A stretch of 23,849 nt of DNA. Origin: a virus. The notes under the pieces were generated by a model. It was given only the letters and a program-made list of their open reading frames with translations, made no database searches and was not told the DNA's origin. Shown here piece after piece: positions 1 to 7,628 of the stretch. The first letter of the stretch is position 1. Each line of letters begins with the position of its first letter. The stretch lies in IMG/VR virus record IMGVR_UViG_3300017714_000171, positions 1-23,849 of that record; one strand, written 5' to 3'. The position numbers and the translations under genes are program-made.

Positions 1-1484
1 GTCCAATTTCTGAATGTCATTGTACCTTTTAAATTAGCTTCAGCTTCAATATCATTTAAATAATCATCTTCTTGTGTATTAGTTGTAGTAATATTACCTA
101 ATCTACCCTCTAGATTTTGAATATGATGAATCATCTCATGTGCAAATGAACGTACAATATCCTTGGGATGTCTGCCTTCAGTGTATAGCACGATTGTTTG
201 TGTTTCCGGGTTATAATACGCTGTTTTACCGAGGAATTCACGTGCATTTTCACTATCACCATCAACAAATTCAACTGTAGGTAAAGGTTCTATATTGTAC
301 CCTTTATCTAACATATGTTGGGTTAATTGCATTATTCTACCCTTAATATCTATATCTTTAGAATATGAAGCATTTTCATTTAAATTATCTAAATTATATG
401 AAGTTTGGATTAAATGTCCTGCACCTAATTTTTTTAGCAAATTAGATAAATTACCAAATGATATACCTGATTCTTCCATTGCATCCCTAAAGCTAATATC
501 TCCATTTATAATTCTTTTAGCATATCCTAATGGTGAAAAATCTTCTTCCTTTAATTCATTATATCCTGAACCATAAGGGGCAGCTTTACCATCTTCGGGA
601 TCATTTTCTTCTAAAAATGCTGTAGGGGTAACTATATTACTTAATTTAATTAATTTAAGTAAAAGTAAAACTAATGAACCTGCGGGGATTGCAAATATTG
701 CGGCTCCAAATACTCCTTTAAGAATATCTTTAAGTTGTTCTTTAATTTGTTGTTTATCTAAATCAGTAAGTTCTATTTCACCTTTAGCAGCTTTAACTAA
801 AAGGCTAAATGCATCTTTTGTTTCTTTACCTTCTTGTTTTAATTTTTCAAGAAATATTTTAAATTTTTTCTTAATATCAGATACATTAGGAAGTTTTAAT
901 TCATTGATAACACTTGATACCATTTGAATTATTTCTTCTTTTTCAGAATCTGTTAGTTGTTTTGGGAAATAAGTAATAAATTCTTCATTATTACCTGATA
1001 AGGCTGCTTTACGGGCCATTGTCCCACTTACACCCCCAGTAGTTTGAACTCTAACTGGGATAGCTTTTTTACTATATTTTTTAGCATATGTACTACGTTC
1101 AGCTACATCTTTATCATCTTCTTCATTATCGGGACGAGCACCTATAAAGATATAAACATCTTCATCTTGATGATCTTGTAAATATGTTTTAATATAAGAA
1201 AATGGGGATTGTACTTTAATAATTTGAGTAGAAACAGGAATTATTTTTTTATACATTTCCCAAATTTTAACTGCTTCTTCTTGTGTAATACCATTTCGTT
1301 CACCACTACCTACAAGGATTTGAACTTGTTTTACTTGGGGGTTTTCTTTAAGACCTTGTAAAACTACTTCAAGATGTCCTTTTGTTGGAGGTTTAAAACC
1401 ACCCCCAAATAAAGCTACAGTATCTAAAGATTCATCACCTTCATTAAGAATGCCATCTACTAAATATTTAGTTAATTGATTCAT
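1..1484 (-). CDS. Nucleotidyltransferase / LETM1-like / HExxH metallopeptidase fusion protein (3'-truncated by window edge)
   Basis: I translated this by hand from the ATG at 1484-1482; the frame stays open for 494 codons to base 1, so the C-terminus is missing. Residues about 21-165 look like a cytidylyltransferase-type nucleotidyltransferase (NMN adenylyltransferase superfamily): GGFKPPTKGH at 28-37 matches the FxPxHxGH nucleotide-binding loop, with T in place of the first His, and SGTMARKAL-like residues at 153-162 match the second ISSTxxR motif. Residues about 200-295 (long helix, then KDILKGVFG, IPAGS, LLLLKLI and TPTAF) resemble the LETM1 ribosome-binding-like domain, including a hydrophobic segment at 261-279. 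Residues about 400-494 carry HEMIHH (449-454), a zincin HExxH, and E480 in DIEAEA as likely third zinc ligand. The start overlaps the kinase stop (TAATG), so the two are coupled. The N-terminal helix ends in LNE (13-15). The nucleotidyltransferase and zincin assignments are firm at superfamily level; LETM1 is moderate; substrates are unknown. Confidence 0.8.
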   Translation of the reverse strand, partial: MNQLTKYLVDGILNEGDESLDTVALFGGGFKPPTKGHLEVVLQGLKENPQVKQVQILVGSGERNGITQEEAVKIWEMYKKIIPVSTQIIKVQSPFSYIKTYLQDHQDEDVYIFIGARPDNEEDDKDVAERSTYAKKYSKKAIPVRVQTTGGVSGTMARKAALSGNNEEFITYFPKQLTDSEKEEIIQMVSSVINELKLPNVSDIKKKFKIFLEKLKQEGKETKDAFSLLVKAAKGEIELTDLDKQQIKEQLKDILKGVFGAAIFAIPAGSLVLLLLKLIKLSNIVTPTAFLEENDPEDGKAAPYGSGYNELKEEDFSPLGYAKRIINGDISFRDAMEESGISFGNLSNLLKKLGAGHLIQTSYNLDNLNENASYSKDIDIKGRIMQLTQHMLDKGYNIEPLPTVEFVDGDSENAREFLGKTAYYNPETQTIVLYTEGRHPKDIVRSFAHEMIHHIQNLEGRLGNITTTNTQEDDYLNDIEAEANLKGTMTFRNW

Positions 1485-2281
1485 TATGAATTTAAAAATT
1501 GTGCTATTCGCATTTGTGCTTCATCTTTAGACATTGTATACTCAATTACATCGTATACAAAATCATCACTTAACATAGCTTGAATTTCTTTTTTATCTTG
1601 TGCATTTCGCTCATCTGATTTCTTCTGTTGAGCTGGAGTTTTAGGTTTTGTGTTTTTAGGTGAGAAAGGTTTGAGATATTTATCTATAATCTTATCTATA
1701 TCTTGCATCCTATCATCTAATGTATTAGCTACAGCAACGAAATTATTACCAAATAAATCAGCATATTTAGGTAAATTTTCAGTTACACCTTTCCAAGTAC
1801 GCATTACAATTGCAGGTGCTAAACTTCTATCTTCACCACCTGATTTTCTATATCTATCTTGGTTTTGGCTTAATGAACGTTGTAGATCAGTATAAACATA
1901 AAGCATAAATACATCGTATCCAGCTTCTTCAAGTTGAGATTTTAGTTCTGCTGTTTTATTATATGAAGCAGCTGTACCATCTAGGACAAAGGATTGTTTA
2001 CCATCTATTACACCTTGCAACTCACCTTTAAATTCTTTATTAGCTGCAGCCATTGCTTTAGCTTGTTCGCTTCTCTCTTCAGGTGTAGCATTTTTAAGAT
2101 CTAAAGTAACATTAGCTTGTTTAAGTTTATTAATAAATGTATTATCGATGTTTAGTACTTTTAAACCTTTAAGATCTAACCCACTTAAAATATATCCTTT
2201 ACCAGCTCCAGGGGCACCTGCTAATATGATTGCTTTAGGTTTACCTTGCACTTCATTTAATAATTGTACCAATGATATCAT
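1484..2281 (-). CDS. P-loop kinase, AAA_33/zeta-toxin-like
   Basis: This is a 265-aa P-loop NTPase. A Walker A motif, GAPGAGKG, sits at residues 22-29 after the strand AIILA, and FVLDGTAA further on fits a Walker B/hhhD strand as in zeta-toxin and polynucleotide-kinase-like phosphotransferases. A later basic stretch (QDRYRKSGGEDRS) fits the lid region with phosphate-binding arginines. The C-terminal ~50 residues are lysine-rich and charged. The first ten residues, before the kinase fold, form a short hydrophobic helix ending in LNE. It follows the exonuclease after 24 bp that contain a copy of the TAATATTTATAA motif, and its stop overlaps the next start. No antitoxin-like partner is beside it, so toxin-antitoxin function is unlikely; a phage kinase acting on nucleotides, sugars or nucleic-acid ends is equally possible. 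Kinase fold confident, substrate unknown. Confidence 0.75.
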   Translation of the reverse strand: MISLVQLLNEVQGKPKAIILAGAPGAGKGYILSGLDLKGLKVLNIDNTFINKLKQANVTLDLKNATPEERSEQAKAMAAANKEFKGELQGVIDGKQSFVLDGTAASYNKTAELKSQLEEAGYDVFMLYVYTDLQRSLSQNQDRYRKSGGEDRSLAPAIVMRTWKGVTENLPKYADLFGNNFVAVANTLDDRMQDIDKIIDKYLKPFSPKNTKPKTPAQQKKSDERNAQDKKEIQAMLSDDFVYDVIEYTMSKDEAQMRIAQFLNS

Positions 2282-2296
2282 GAATTTAGTGTTTTG

Positions 2297-2308
2297 TTAT
2301 AAATATTA
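2297..2308 (-). promoter_or_regulatory. Putative late promoter motif upstream of the kinase gene
   Basis: The coding strand reads TAATATTTATAA followed by C, 15 nt before the kinase ATG. It overlaps the stop codon (TAA, 2308-2306) of the upstream exonuclease gene. The 12-mer is identical to those at 7564, 16656, 19283 and 22484. Promoter function is inferred from recurrence and position. Confidence 0.55.
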
Positions 2309-3091
2309 TAACTTTCTTTTAGCTTGCGTTCTAAATTCGGTAAAGACAGGTGAATGTCTAGGGTTTTCTAAATCAAATAATTTTTTAACAGTCATAAAAA
2401 TATCAATGTTTTCTTCTTGTGTACGTTTTGATTCATACATTTCCCATCCTTTACCTTGAATTTTACCTGTTGCAGCTTTACGTTTATTAGATTTTAACCA
2501 AAGTACACCATAACGATCTGCTTTTTTACCATAACATTCTTCATAGCATTTACCATAAATAGCTGTTTGTAAGTCATAAGTTGTCTGAAGATGGTTTGAT
2601 GTTTTAAAATCAATAATCCAAAGTTCTGTCTTACCATCAATTTCAATTTCACATACCATATCACAAGTACCTGCTACTTTGATTTCATCTGAAAATAAGT
2701 GTACTTCGGTTTCAATTAGTTTTGGATTATATTCTTCCCAAAAATCAACAAAGCGTAAGAACATTTGCCATACTAATGGGTCATATTGTGGGTTGCCTGA
2801 TGGTGATAAGAAGTTTAGTTCTTTACCATTTAAATAATCCTCAATCATCTCGTGGGTTTGAGTACCTTGTTCACCTGCTTTTTTAACAATATATTCAGCA
2901 GAATAACCTACTTTTTTCAACCAATCTTCAAAGAATTTACCCTTAGGATAAGAACCTAAAACGTATGTGATTGATGGATAATACTTTCCATTTCTACGGT
3001 AGTACCGTGAATCTGGCATAGTAATTTGTTTTGCATCTTCAGAAACTTCTAGGATTCTGTTGTAAGAGTGTTTAATTTGTTTTTTACTCAT
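2306..3091 (-). CDS. PD-(D/E)XK exonuclease, RecB/Cas4-like
   Basis: This 261-aa protein has the full order of motifs of a RecB-family PD-(D/E)XK nuclease: H80-E81 in THEMIEDYLNG, acidic residues E127/E129 in LIETEVHLF, D144 in VAGTCDMV, D161-F-K163 in IIDFKTS, and the QxxxY motif Q175-Y179. Those residues bind divalent metal and cut DNA. In phages such proteins act in recombination, DNA end processing or host DNA breakdown. There are no cysteines arranged for a Cas4-type iron-sulfur cluster. The start overlaps the primase stop by 4 bp, so the two genes are probably co-translated, which suggests a shared role in replication or recombination. It has no late-type motif of its own. The family call is strong; the exact DNA substrate is not known. 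Confidence 0.82.
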   Translation of the reverse strand: MSKKQIKHSYNRILEVSEDAKQITMPDSRYYRRNGKYYPSITYVLGSYPKGKFFEDWLKKVGYSAEYIVKKAGEQGTQTHEMIEDYLNGKELNFLSPSGNPQYDPLVWQMFLRFVDFWEEYNPKLIETEVHLFSDEIKVAGTCDMVCEIEIDGKTELWIIDFKTSNHLQTTYDLQTAIYGKCYEECYGKKADRYGVLWLKSNKRKAATGKIQGKGWEMYESKRTQEENIDIFMTVKKLFDLENPRHSPVFTEFRTQAKRKL

Positions 3092-4014
3092 AGTAATTGT
3101 AACTTCTTCTCCATTAAATCATATTGACTTAAGGGAAGCGTATTTTGAATTAATTTAGTGAAATTTTTAAATCCCATTTCACTTGGGTCTTTCCCTTTGA
3201 GTTCTACTAAATAGACCTCTTTACCTTGATTTATAAAATATTCTGCAAATTTATGTGCTTGTTTCATAGCATCTGTATCTAAAGCTATATAAATTTTTTC
3301 AACTGTAGATTGAACTATTTTTTTCATTAAACTATCTTGAATGTTTTTGCCTAAAAGTGGTATAGCATTTCGTTTTATAGCAATTGCATCAAATGGACCT
3401 TCACATAACACTAAAGGTAAATCAAAATTTATAAATAATTCAAATGGAATAATATCTCTTGATGCTTCTGGATTGCGATATTTAATATATGGTTCTTTTT
3501 CAAATGAACGACCTGTAAAATAATTTAAGTTACCATTAGCATCATATGATGGAATTATAATCATTTTAGAATATCTACCACTTTCACAATATCCTATATT
3601 ATATTTTATAATATCATCTTCTCCAATATTTCTTGATTTTAAATATGCTTTAGCATGTCTAGCAATTAAATCATTATTAGATATTAATGGTTTATATTCT
3701 TTAGGGAGTGTTACTGATTTTGTAATTGTATAATCTGAGACTTCAGAGCCAGTTTTAACTAACTTTTTTAATTCTGTGAATTTATCAGGGGATGCCTTTA
3801 CTTGTTTAAATAAACTACTAATTGTTTTTCCTCGTTTATCACAAGCCCAACAATGCCAAGGATTATTTCCTTGTTTGTTTTCGGTGTAATTAATTTCTAA
3901 TTTAGGTTTGTGGTGATTACAAAAAGGGCAATTATGTGCTTGATTGCCTCTAGCTGTTCGTTTACCAGAACCTAAAACAGAGTTAACGAGGTTAACTAAT
4001 AGTTCATTTACCAT
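3088..4014 (-). CDS. DNA primase, DnaG/T4 gp61-type (zinc ribbon + TOPRIM)
   Basis: A 308-aa primase. The N-terminal zinc-binding domain has CPFC (C29, C32) and CWAC (C55, C58), the standard template-recognising ribbon. The catalytic core is TOPRIM: LVLCEGPFDA gives the conserved glutamate E205, IALDTDA gives D246 and D248, and GKDPSE follows near 274-279. The protein would lay down RNA primers for the lagging strand, working with a replicative helicase that is not in this window. The ATG at 4014 gives a short helix before the zinc ribbon, as usual for phage primases. It starts 24 bp after the GIY-YIG nuclease stop, with no copy of the TAATATTTATAA motif, and its end overlaps the exonuclease gene. 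This is one of the most secure calls in the window. Confidence 0.9.
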   Translation of the reverse strand: MVNELLVNLVNSVLGSGKRTARGNQAHNCPFCNHHKPKLEINYTENKQGNNPWHCWACDKRGKTISSLFKQVKASPDKFTELKKLVKTGSEVSDYTITKSVTLPKEYKPLISNNDLIARHAKAYLKSRNIGEDDIIKYNIGYCESGRYSKMIIIPSYDANGNLNYFTGRSFEKEPYIKYRNPEASRDIIPFELFINFDLPLVLCEGPFDAIAIKRNAIPLLGKNIQDSLMKKIVQSTVEKIYIALDTDAMKQAHKFAEYFINQGKEVYLVELKGKDPSEMGFKNFTKLIQNTLPLSQYDLMEKKLQLL

Positions 4015-4038
4015 AAGTCGTAATGTACGAACAATTAT

Positions 4039-4488
4039 TTAAACATCAAAGTCACGAGTGAAGAACTTTCCAAGAATATTATCATTAAAAAATTCTTCGG
4101 GTTTTTCTAAAACTTGATATATCATTTGATATTTTACTTCATAATATGTTAATAATTTTTTTGTGGGGGCACAAATTAAAATATGTCTATCAAAATTTTC
4201 TTTTGGTTCTGTTTCGTATAATTCTTTTAGATATTTATTTGAACCCCAATATGTTTTCCAATTTGATTCTTTAACTGCTAATTTATATGCAGGTCTACGT
4301 CCTACTACACCTTCGTATTCTTTAAGTTCTTTTTTGCCTAATTTTACTTTAGTAGTATTCTGAAGTATTTTTTTACCAATATAAGCTTTTTCTGTAGGTT
4401 TATGAGTTATCATATATACAAAGCCATAAGTTTCATCTGGAAAATCTGAAATATTTTCCATTATTAAGTTTTTATAAGTCCAATTCAT
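4039..4488 (-). CDS. GIY-YIG family nuclease
   Basis: A 149-aa protein with the GIY-YIG fold near its N-terminus: GFVYMI (22-27) supplies the GIY half and AYIGKK (35-40) the YIG half. R64/R65 in VGRRPAYK and E117 in TYYEVKYQ are the likely catalytic arginine and metal-binding glutamate. The C-terminal NDNILGKFF (136-143) resembles the ending of a family common in marine T4-like phages, as I recall it. It begins 1 bp after the stop of the preceding structural gene, so it is read with the virion block although it is an enzyme. I see no separate DNA-recognition domain such as NUMOD or zinc finger. It could be a free-standing homing endonuclease or a nuclease acting on host DNA or on phage junctions. 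An in-frame Met at residue 10 is a less likely start. Confidence 0.75.
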   Translation of the reverse strand: MNWTYKNLIMENISDFPDETYGFVYMITHKPTEKAYIGKKILQNTTKVKLGKKELKEYEGVVGRRPAYKLAVKESNWKTYWGSNKYLKELYETEPKENFDRHILICAPTKKLLTYYEVKYQMIYQVLEKPEEFFNDNILGKFFTRDFDV

Positions 4489-4489
4489 G

Positions 4490-5854
4490 TTAAAGATCTA
4501 AATTAATAATAATTGTAGTATCTGTTGTAGTAGAAGATTGTAGGGGTTGAGCTAATTTACCTACAGCTATTAAATTTTGAAAATCATCATATAAACCAAC
4601 AGTAGTAATATATGGTGAAAAATAAGAACCTGTAGCAAAGTTATATAGTGTTTCCCCTGCAGAATTGAATGTCCCAATTGGACTGGATATTGATATACTT
4701 CCTGAAGTTATAGATGGATTTGTACTAAAATTAAATTCATTTTCTCTAATAGCACATTTATATTCAGCTTCTAATATTGTTGTTGCTGAAAGGAATGAAG
4801 ATGTTACATTATAAGCATTTGTAAGGTTTCGGTGAGGAAGTGATGTGTTAGTTAAAACAGCCATTCCATGCTCATATATAATATTTCCTACATTTTCATT
4901 TACTACTATGGTTCCACTTCCTTCAGCTGATTCGCTTTGAAATGTAACTGTTATAGTATCTGAAGGATCTGGATTATTACTTGAAGTGAAGAATCCATTA
5001 GTTCCATTATCCGCAAATATATTTAACCCATCAGCATCAAAATAATCTAAATCTGTTCCTTGAAGACTAGCAGTTATATACCCTGTATTTACTCCTATTT
5101 GCCCAATATAAAATGGAGATTCAGCTGGGGGGTCATAAGTAATGGATGTTACTACATAACCAGAAGGAATACTTAAACCTGGGGGTATTAGGTTTAATCT
5201 ATTAAAACCTCCAGGAAAAATACCTGGGTCTATTTCTTCGGCAAAAGTTGCAAAATTTGCATTTGTAGATCCTGAAAATACACTTCCAGAATTCCATGTG
5301 TAAGAAGAAGAAGCATAAAGATTACCTTCCCCATCATCTAATATGGTTAAACGAGTACTTGAAGTATCTTGATATTCAAATTTAAATGAAGTTGGTTGTA
5401 TATATTCTCCAAATAATTTTGATGGGATTGATATAACTGAAAGTTCTGCATTAGATGCAGTTGGGAAATGTCTAGATGCTGTTAAAGTACTAGATAAATA
5501 ATTATAATAACTTGGTGTATTATATGATCCCGAAATTTCTTCCCTTTGAATTGCTGTTCCTGGGTCACCCCAACTTGATGATAAAAAGTTAGAATAATAT
5601 AATTCTTTTACAGAATCATATACTTGTCTTTGATATAAAGATTGTGAGTGACCTGTAGTAGGATCAGTAGCAGTTTCAAATAATGAACCACTAAGATTTT
5701 TACCCATAAACCTATCTATACCTACAAATTGCTTATAGGTATGGTATTCACTCTCATCAGCGTAAAATTCGCTATTTTCAAATGAAAACTGTTTATTAAC
5801 AGTAAAGGGGACAAGCTTTATGTCCTTGGCTAAAAATTGTTTGAATGCACTCAT
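4490..5854 (-). CDS. Virion structural protein, paralogue of the preceding gene
   Basis: A 454-aa Ser/Thr/Gly/Asn-rich protein with no enzyme motif. Its last ~90 residues contain EFNFSTNPS, SGS, TTVGLYDD, LIAVGKLAQPL and a final IINLDL. The same elements in the same order close the 341-aa protein encoded just upstream (EFNYSENPS, TTVGLYND, LVAVAKLSRPL, IKLDF), so the two share a C-terminal domain and probably arose by duplication. Both begin with a short A/S-FKQ sequence. The middle is beta-rich and unlike the paralogue. It likely forms part of a tail fibre or a baseplate-attached decoration. It is read in the block that starts at 7551, 4 bp after the 341-aa gene and 1 bp before the GIY-YIG gene. 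Function beyond a virion component is not visible. Confidence 0.65.
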   Translation of the reverse strand: MSAFKQFLAKDIKLVPFTVNKQFSFENSEFYADESEYHTYKQFVGIDRFMGKNLSGSLFETATDPTTGHSQSLYQRQVYDSVKELYYSNFLSSSWGDPGTAIQREEISGSYNTPSYYNYLSSTLTASRHFPTASNAELSVISIPSKLFGEYIQPTSFKFEYQDTSSTRLTILDDGEGNLYASSSYTWNSGSVFSGSTNANFATFAEEIDPGIFPGGFNRLNLIPPGLSIPSGYVVTSITYDPPAESPFYIGQIGVNTGYITASLQGTDLDYFDADGLNIFADNGTNGFFTSSNNPDPSDTITVTFQSESAEGSGTIVVNENVGNIIYEHGMAVLTNTSLPHRNLTNAYNVTSSFLSATTILEAEYKCAIRENEFNFSTNPSITSGSISISSPIGTFNSAGETLYNFATGSYFSPYITTVGLYDDFQNLIAVGKLAQPLQSSTTTDTTIIINLDL

Positions 5855-5858
5855 TCAT

Positions 5859-6884
5859 TTAAAAGTCTAATTTAATGCGTACTAACGTTTCTTTTGTAAA
5901 ATCTTTTTCTAATGGTCTTGATAATTTTGCTACTGCTACTAAATCATTAGTATCATTATACAAACCTACCGTTGTAGCATAAGTTTGAGGATTATTAATA
6001 AAAGATTGGAATAGTACTTCACCACTAGAACCTGAAATAAATGATGGGTTTTCTGAGTAATTAAATTCTTGGTTTTGTGCTCTAACAAATATAAAATCTG
6101 AAGAAATAGTTTCTTGTGAATTTAATAAAAAGGATTTACCTCTATTAATAGTAGCAAATAATTTTGAATTATTATTATCATCTGTATTGCTACTTCTAGC
6201 TGTACCTAATGTAATACCTTCTTGAGGTGCTATATCTAAAGCAGCAGCATTTAAAAGTGCTACACCAATGTCTGGAAGTAGTAAACCATACGAACCTGAA
6301 CTAGCAGTATATCCATTAGCATTTAATTGTGTATCTGCTACACCGTTAGATCCTGATATTAATTGATAAACTCTACCAGCACCATTAAATTCTACTACTG
6401 TTACTTCTTGACTATTATCTGTTAAATCTAATTGTCTGTTTGCAGCTGAACCTGATAATGTTAAATTAAATGAACCTAAAAATAATTCTTGTTTATATTG
6501 GGCTCTTTCAAAATTAAGAACATAAAAATCTGATTGTGTTACACCACCAAACACAAATTGAGCGTTTTCATCTTCTAAAACTAAACTTCTATATTGACCA
6601 TAAAGTGATCTTGTAGGTGATTGTCCATTAACAGCTGAATCAAATAATAAACTACCACTACCATTAGCATTAGCGTATGCAATATCAAATTGGATGGCGG
6701 CACTATCTTCAGATGAAGCTGTTTGGTAAACTGATAAAAAATAATCTCCAGCTGAAGATGCTGCTTGAGTTGATGAAGTGAAAAAGGTAGTTAATGTTGG
6801 GTTACCTGTACTCCATAATGTCCCAGCTACTGAATCTGAGGAGATTACAAAATCTGAGGGTTGTAATTGTTTAAATGATGCCAT
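5859..6884 (-). CDS. Virion structural protein with conserved TTVGLYND C-terminal domain
   Basis: A 341-aa beta-rich, Ser/Asn/Gln-rich protein without signal peptide, membrane segment or catalytic motif. Residues ~270-341 form the domain shared with the next gene: EFNYSENPSF, then SGSSGEVLF, TTVGLYND, LVAVAKLSRPL and terminal RIKLDF. From memory, this ending recurs in structural proteins of uncultured marine T4-like phages; a search is needed to confirm it. The start codon follows the 218-aa gene by 10 bp with an A-rich leader and no Shine-Dalgarno sequence. Its position right after a conserved structural gene and before its paralogue points to a tail or baseplate component. The two products may form alternating or hetero-oligomeric parts. 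The evidence supports a structural role only. Confidence 0.65.
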   Translation of the reverse strand: MASFKQLQPSDFVISSDSVAGTLWSTGNPTLTTFFTSSTQAASSAGDYFLSVYQTASSEDSAAIQFDIAYANANGSGSLLFDSAVNGQSPTRSLYGQYRSLVLEDENAQFVFGGVTQSDFYVLNFERAQYKQELFLGSFNLTLSGSAANRQLDLTDNSQEVTVVEFNGAGRVYQLISGSNGVADTQLNANGYTASSGSYGLLLPDIGVALLNAAALDIAPQEGITLGTARSSNTDDNNNSKLFATINRGKSFLLNSQETISSDFIFVRAQNQEFNYSENPSFISGSSGEVLFQSFINNPQTYATTVGLYNDTNDLVAVAKLSRPLEKDFTKETLVRIKLDF

Positions 6885-6894
6885 TTTCTATTTT

Positions 6895-7551
6895 TTAATT
6901 AGTTTGAGTAATTGTTACGGGGATTGTTATTCTTGCTCCTGAATCTCTACCAATTACTGTTAATGTAGTATATAAAGCTGTGTTATTACCAAATAAAGTA
7001 TTAACTGTGGTTGCTCTTAATGTAATTGAAGTACCAATAACTGTTTTAGAAACTGAGGTTCCTAATGTAGTTGTTTGGTTAGCAGCTGCAGCTTGTGGGG
7101 TGTCAATTCCTGTTGCTGTAAATTCAGCCATTGTTCTAATATCACCAATAGTTGCTGTATACCCTGAAGATTCAAATAATTGATTATCACCTAAATAATT
7201 TAATGTTTGTGGTGTAATTGCTAATGAAGCACCTTGTCTTAAGGTAATTGCTGTATAACCGACATCAAGTACAGGCATTTTAGCTGTTCCTCTTGGTAAA
7301 GTAACAAGTTTATACTTCATTGATTGCATTTCATTTGGAATTGCTTCAATTAAAGGTAAATTTTCAATAGCTTGACCATAAAAAGCAGATCCTGAAGGAT
7401 GATTAGGATTATACAATGTATAATCTATTTCATCATCTCCTAAAGCAAATTGTGTTATAGTAAAAGAACCATCACCTTTAGCAAGTAATTCTCTTCCTTT
7501 TGTTGTTAAGATAGCATCAACTGTTACTACGTTATTATTTAAGTATCCCAT
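6895..7551 (-). CDS. Conserved T4-like phage structural protein (tail/baseplate)
   Basis: A 218-aa protein beginning MGYLNNNVVTVDAILTTKG, followed by GRELLAKGDGSF, ITQFALGDDEIDY, and LYNPNHPSGSAFYG. I recognise this N-terminus as a widely conserved structural family in marine T4-like phages, normally encoded beside tail and baseplate genes; that is recall, not a search. The TKGRELLAxGxGxFxITxFALGDDEIDY pattern also resembles the N-terminal attachment part of tail-fibre proteins. The C-terminal half is Thr/Ala-rich and predicted beta. It is the first gene after the 77-bp gap with two copies of the TAATATTTATAA-type motif, so it probably leads a transcription unit with the two paralogues and the nuclease. 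Precise placement in the virion is not known. Confidence 0.7.
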   Translation of the reverse strand: MGYLNNNVVTVDAILTTKGRELLAKGDGSFTITQFALGDDEIDYTLYNPNHPSGSAFYGQAIENLPLIEAIPNEMQSMKYKLVTLPRGTAKMPVLDVGYTAITLRQGASLAITPQTLNYLGDNQLFESSGYTATIGDIRTMAEFTATGIDTPQAAAANQTTTLGTSVSKTVIGTSITLRATTVNTLFGNNTALYTTLTVIGRDSGARITIPVTITQTN

Positions 7552-7563
7552 GGGTGTATTTTA

Positions 7564-7575
7564 TTATAAATATTA
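7564..7575 (-). promoter_or_regulatory. Putative late promoter motif upstream of the 218-aa structural gene
   Basis: Coding strand TAATATTTATAA followed by T, 12 nt before the ATG at 7551. It is one of five identical copies at unit boundaries. The spacing equals that of the 16656 copy and differs by 1 nt from the 19283 copy. Function is inferred. Confidence 0.6.
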
Positions 7576-7581
7576 TCGTTG

Positions 7582-7594
7582 TATAAATATATTA
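7582..7594 (-). promoter_or_regulatory. Variant copy of the intergenic motif
   Basis: Coding strand TAATATATTTATA, a variant with two extra bases, 30 nt upstream of the ATG at 7551 and 6 bp from the exact copy. It could be a second weak promoter or chance in A/T-rich DNA. Confidence 0.3.
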
Positions 7595-7628
7595 AAGTTT
7601 TATTTGTTGTCCAAGCTATATTAAACTA

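Larger units (their letters stand above)
7552..7628 (-). other. Largest intergenic gap, with tandem promoter-like motifs
   Basis: This 77-bp gap separates the 2110-aa gene from the 218-aa gene and is strongly A/T. It holds one exact TAATATTTATAA and one variant (TAATATATTTATA at 7594-7582) on the coding strand. I see no G+C-rich hairpin with a T-tract, so no clear intrinsic terminator. Two near-direct repeats, GTTTAATATA and CTTTAATATA, also occur in it. Confidence 0.6.

Noticed and set aside
1484-2281. Toxin-antitoxin system based on the zeta-toxin-like kinase
   Set aside because: No small epsilon-like antitoxin gene is next to it; the neighbours are an exonuclease and the metallopeptidase fusion.
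2306-3091. Cas4 and a CRISPR-related role for the PD-(D/E)XK nuclease
   Set aside because: No cysteine arrangement for an iron-sulfur cluster, no cas genes and no repeat array; the linkage to primase suggests a replication or recombination nuclease.
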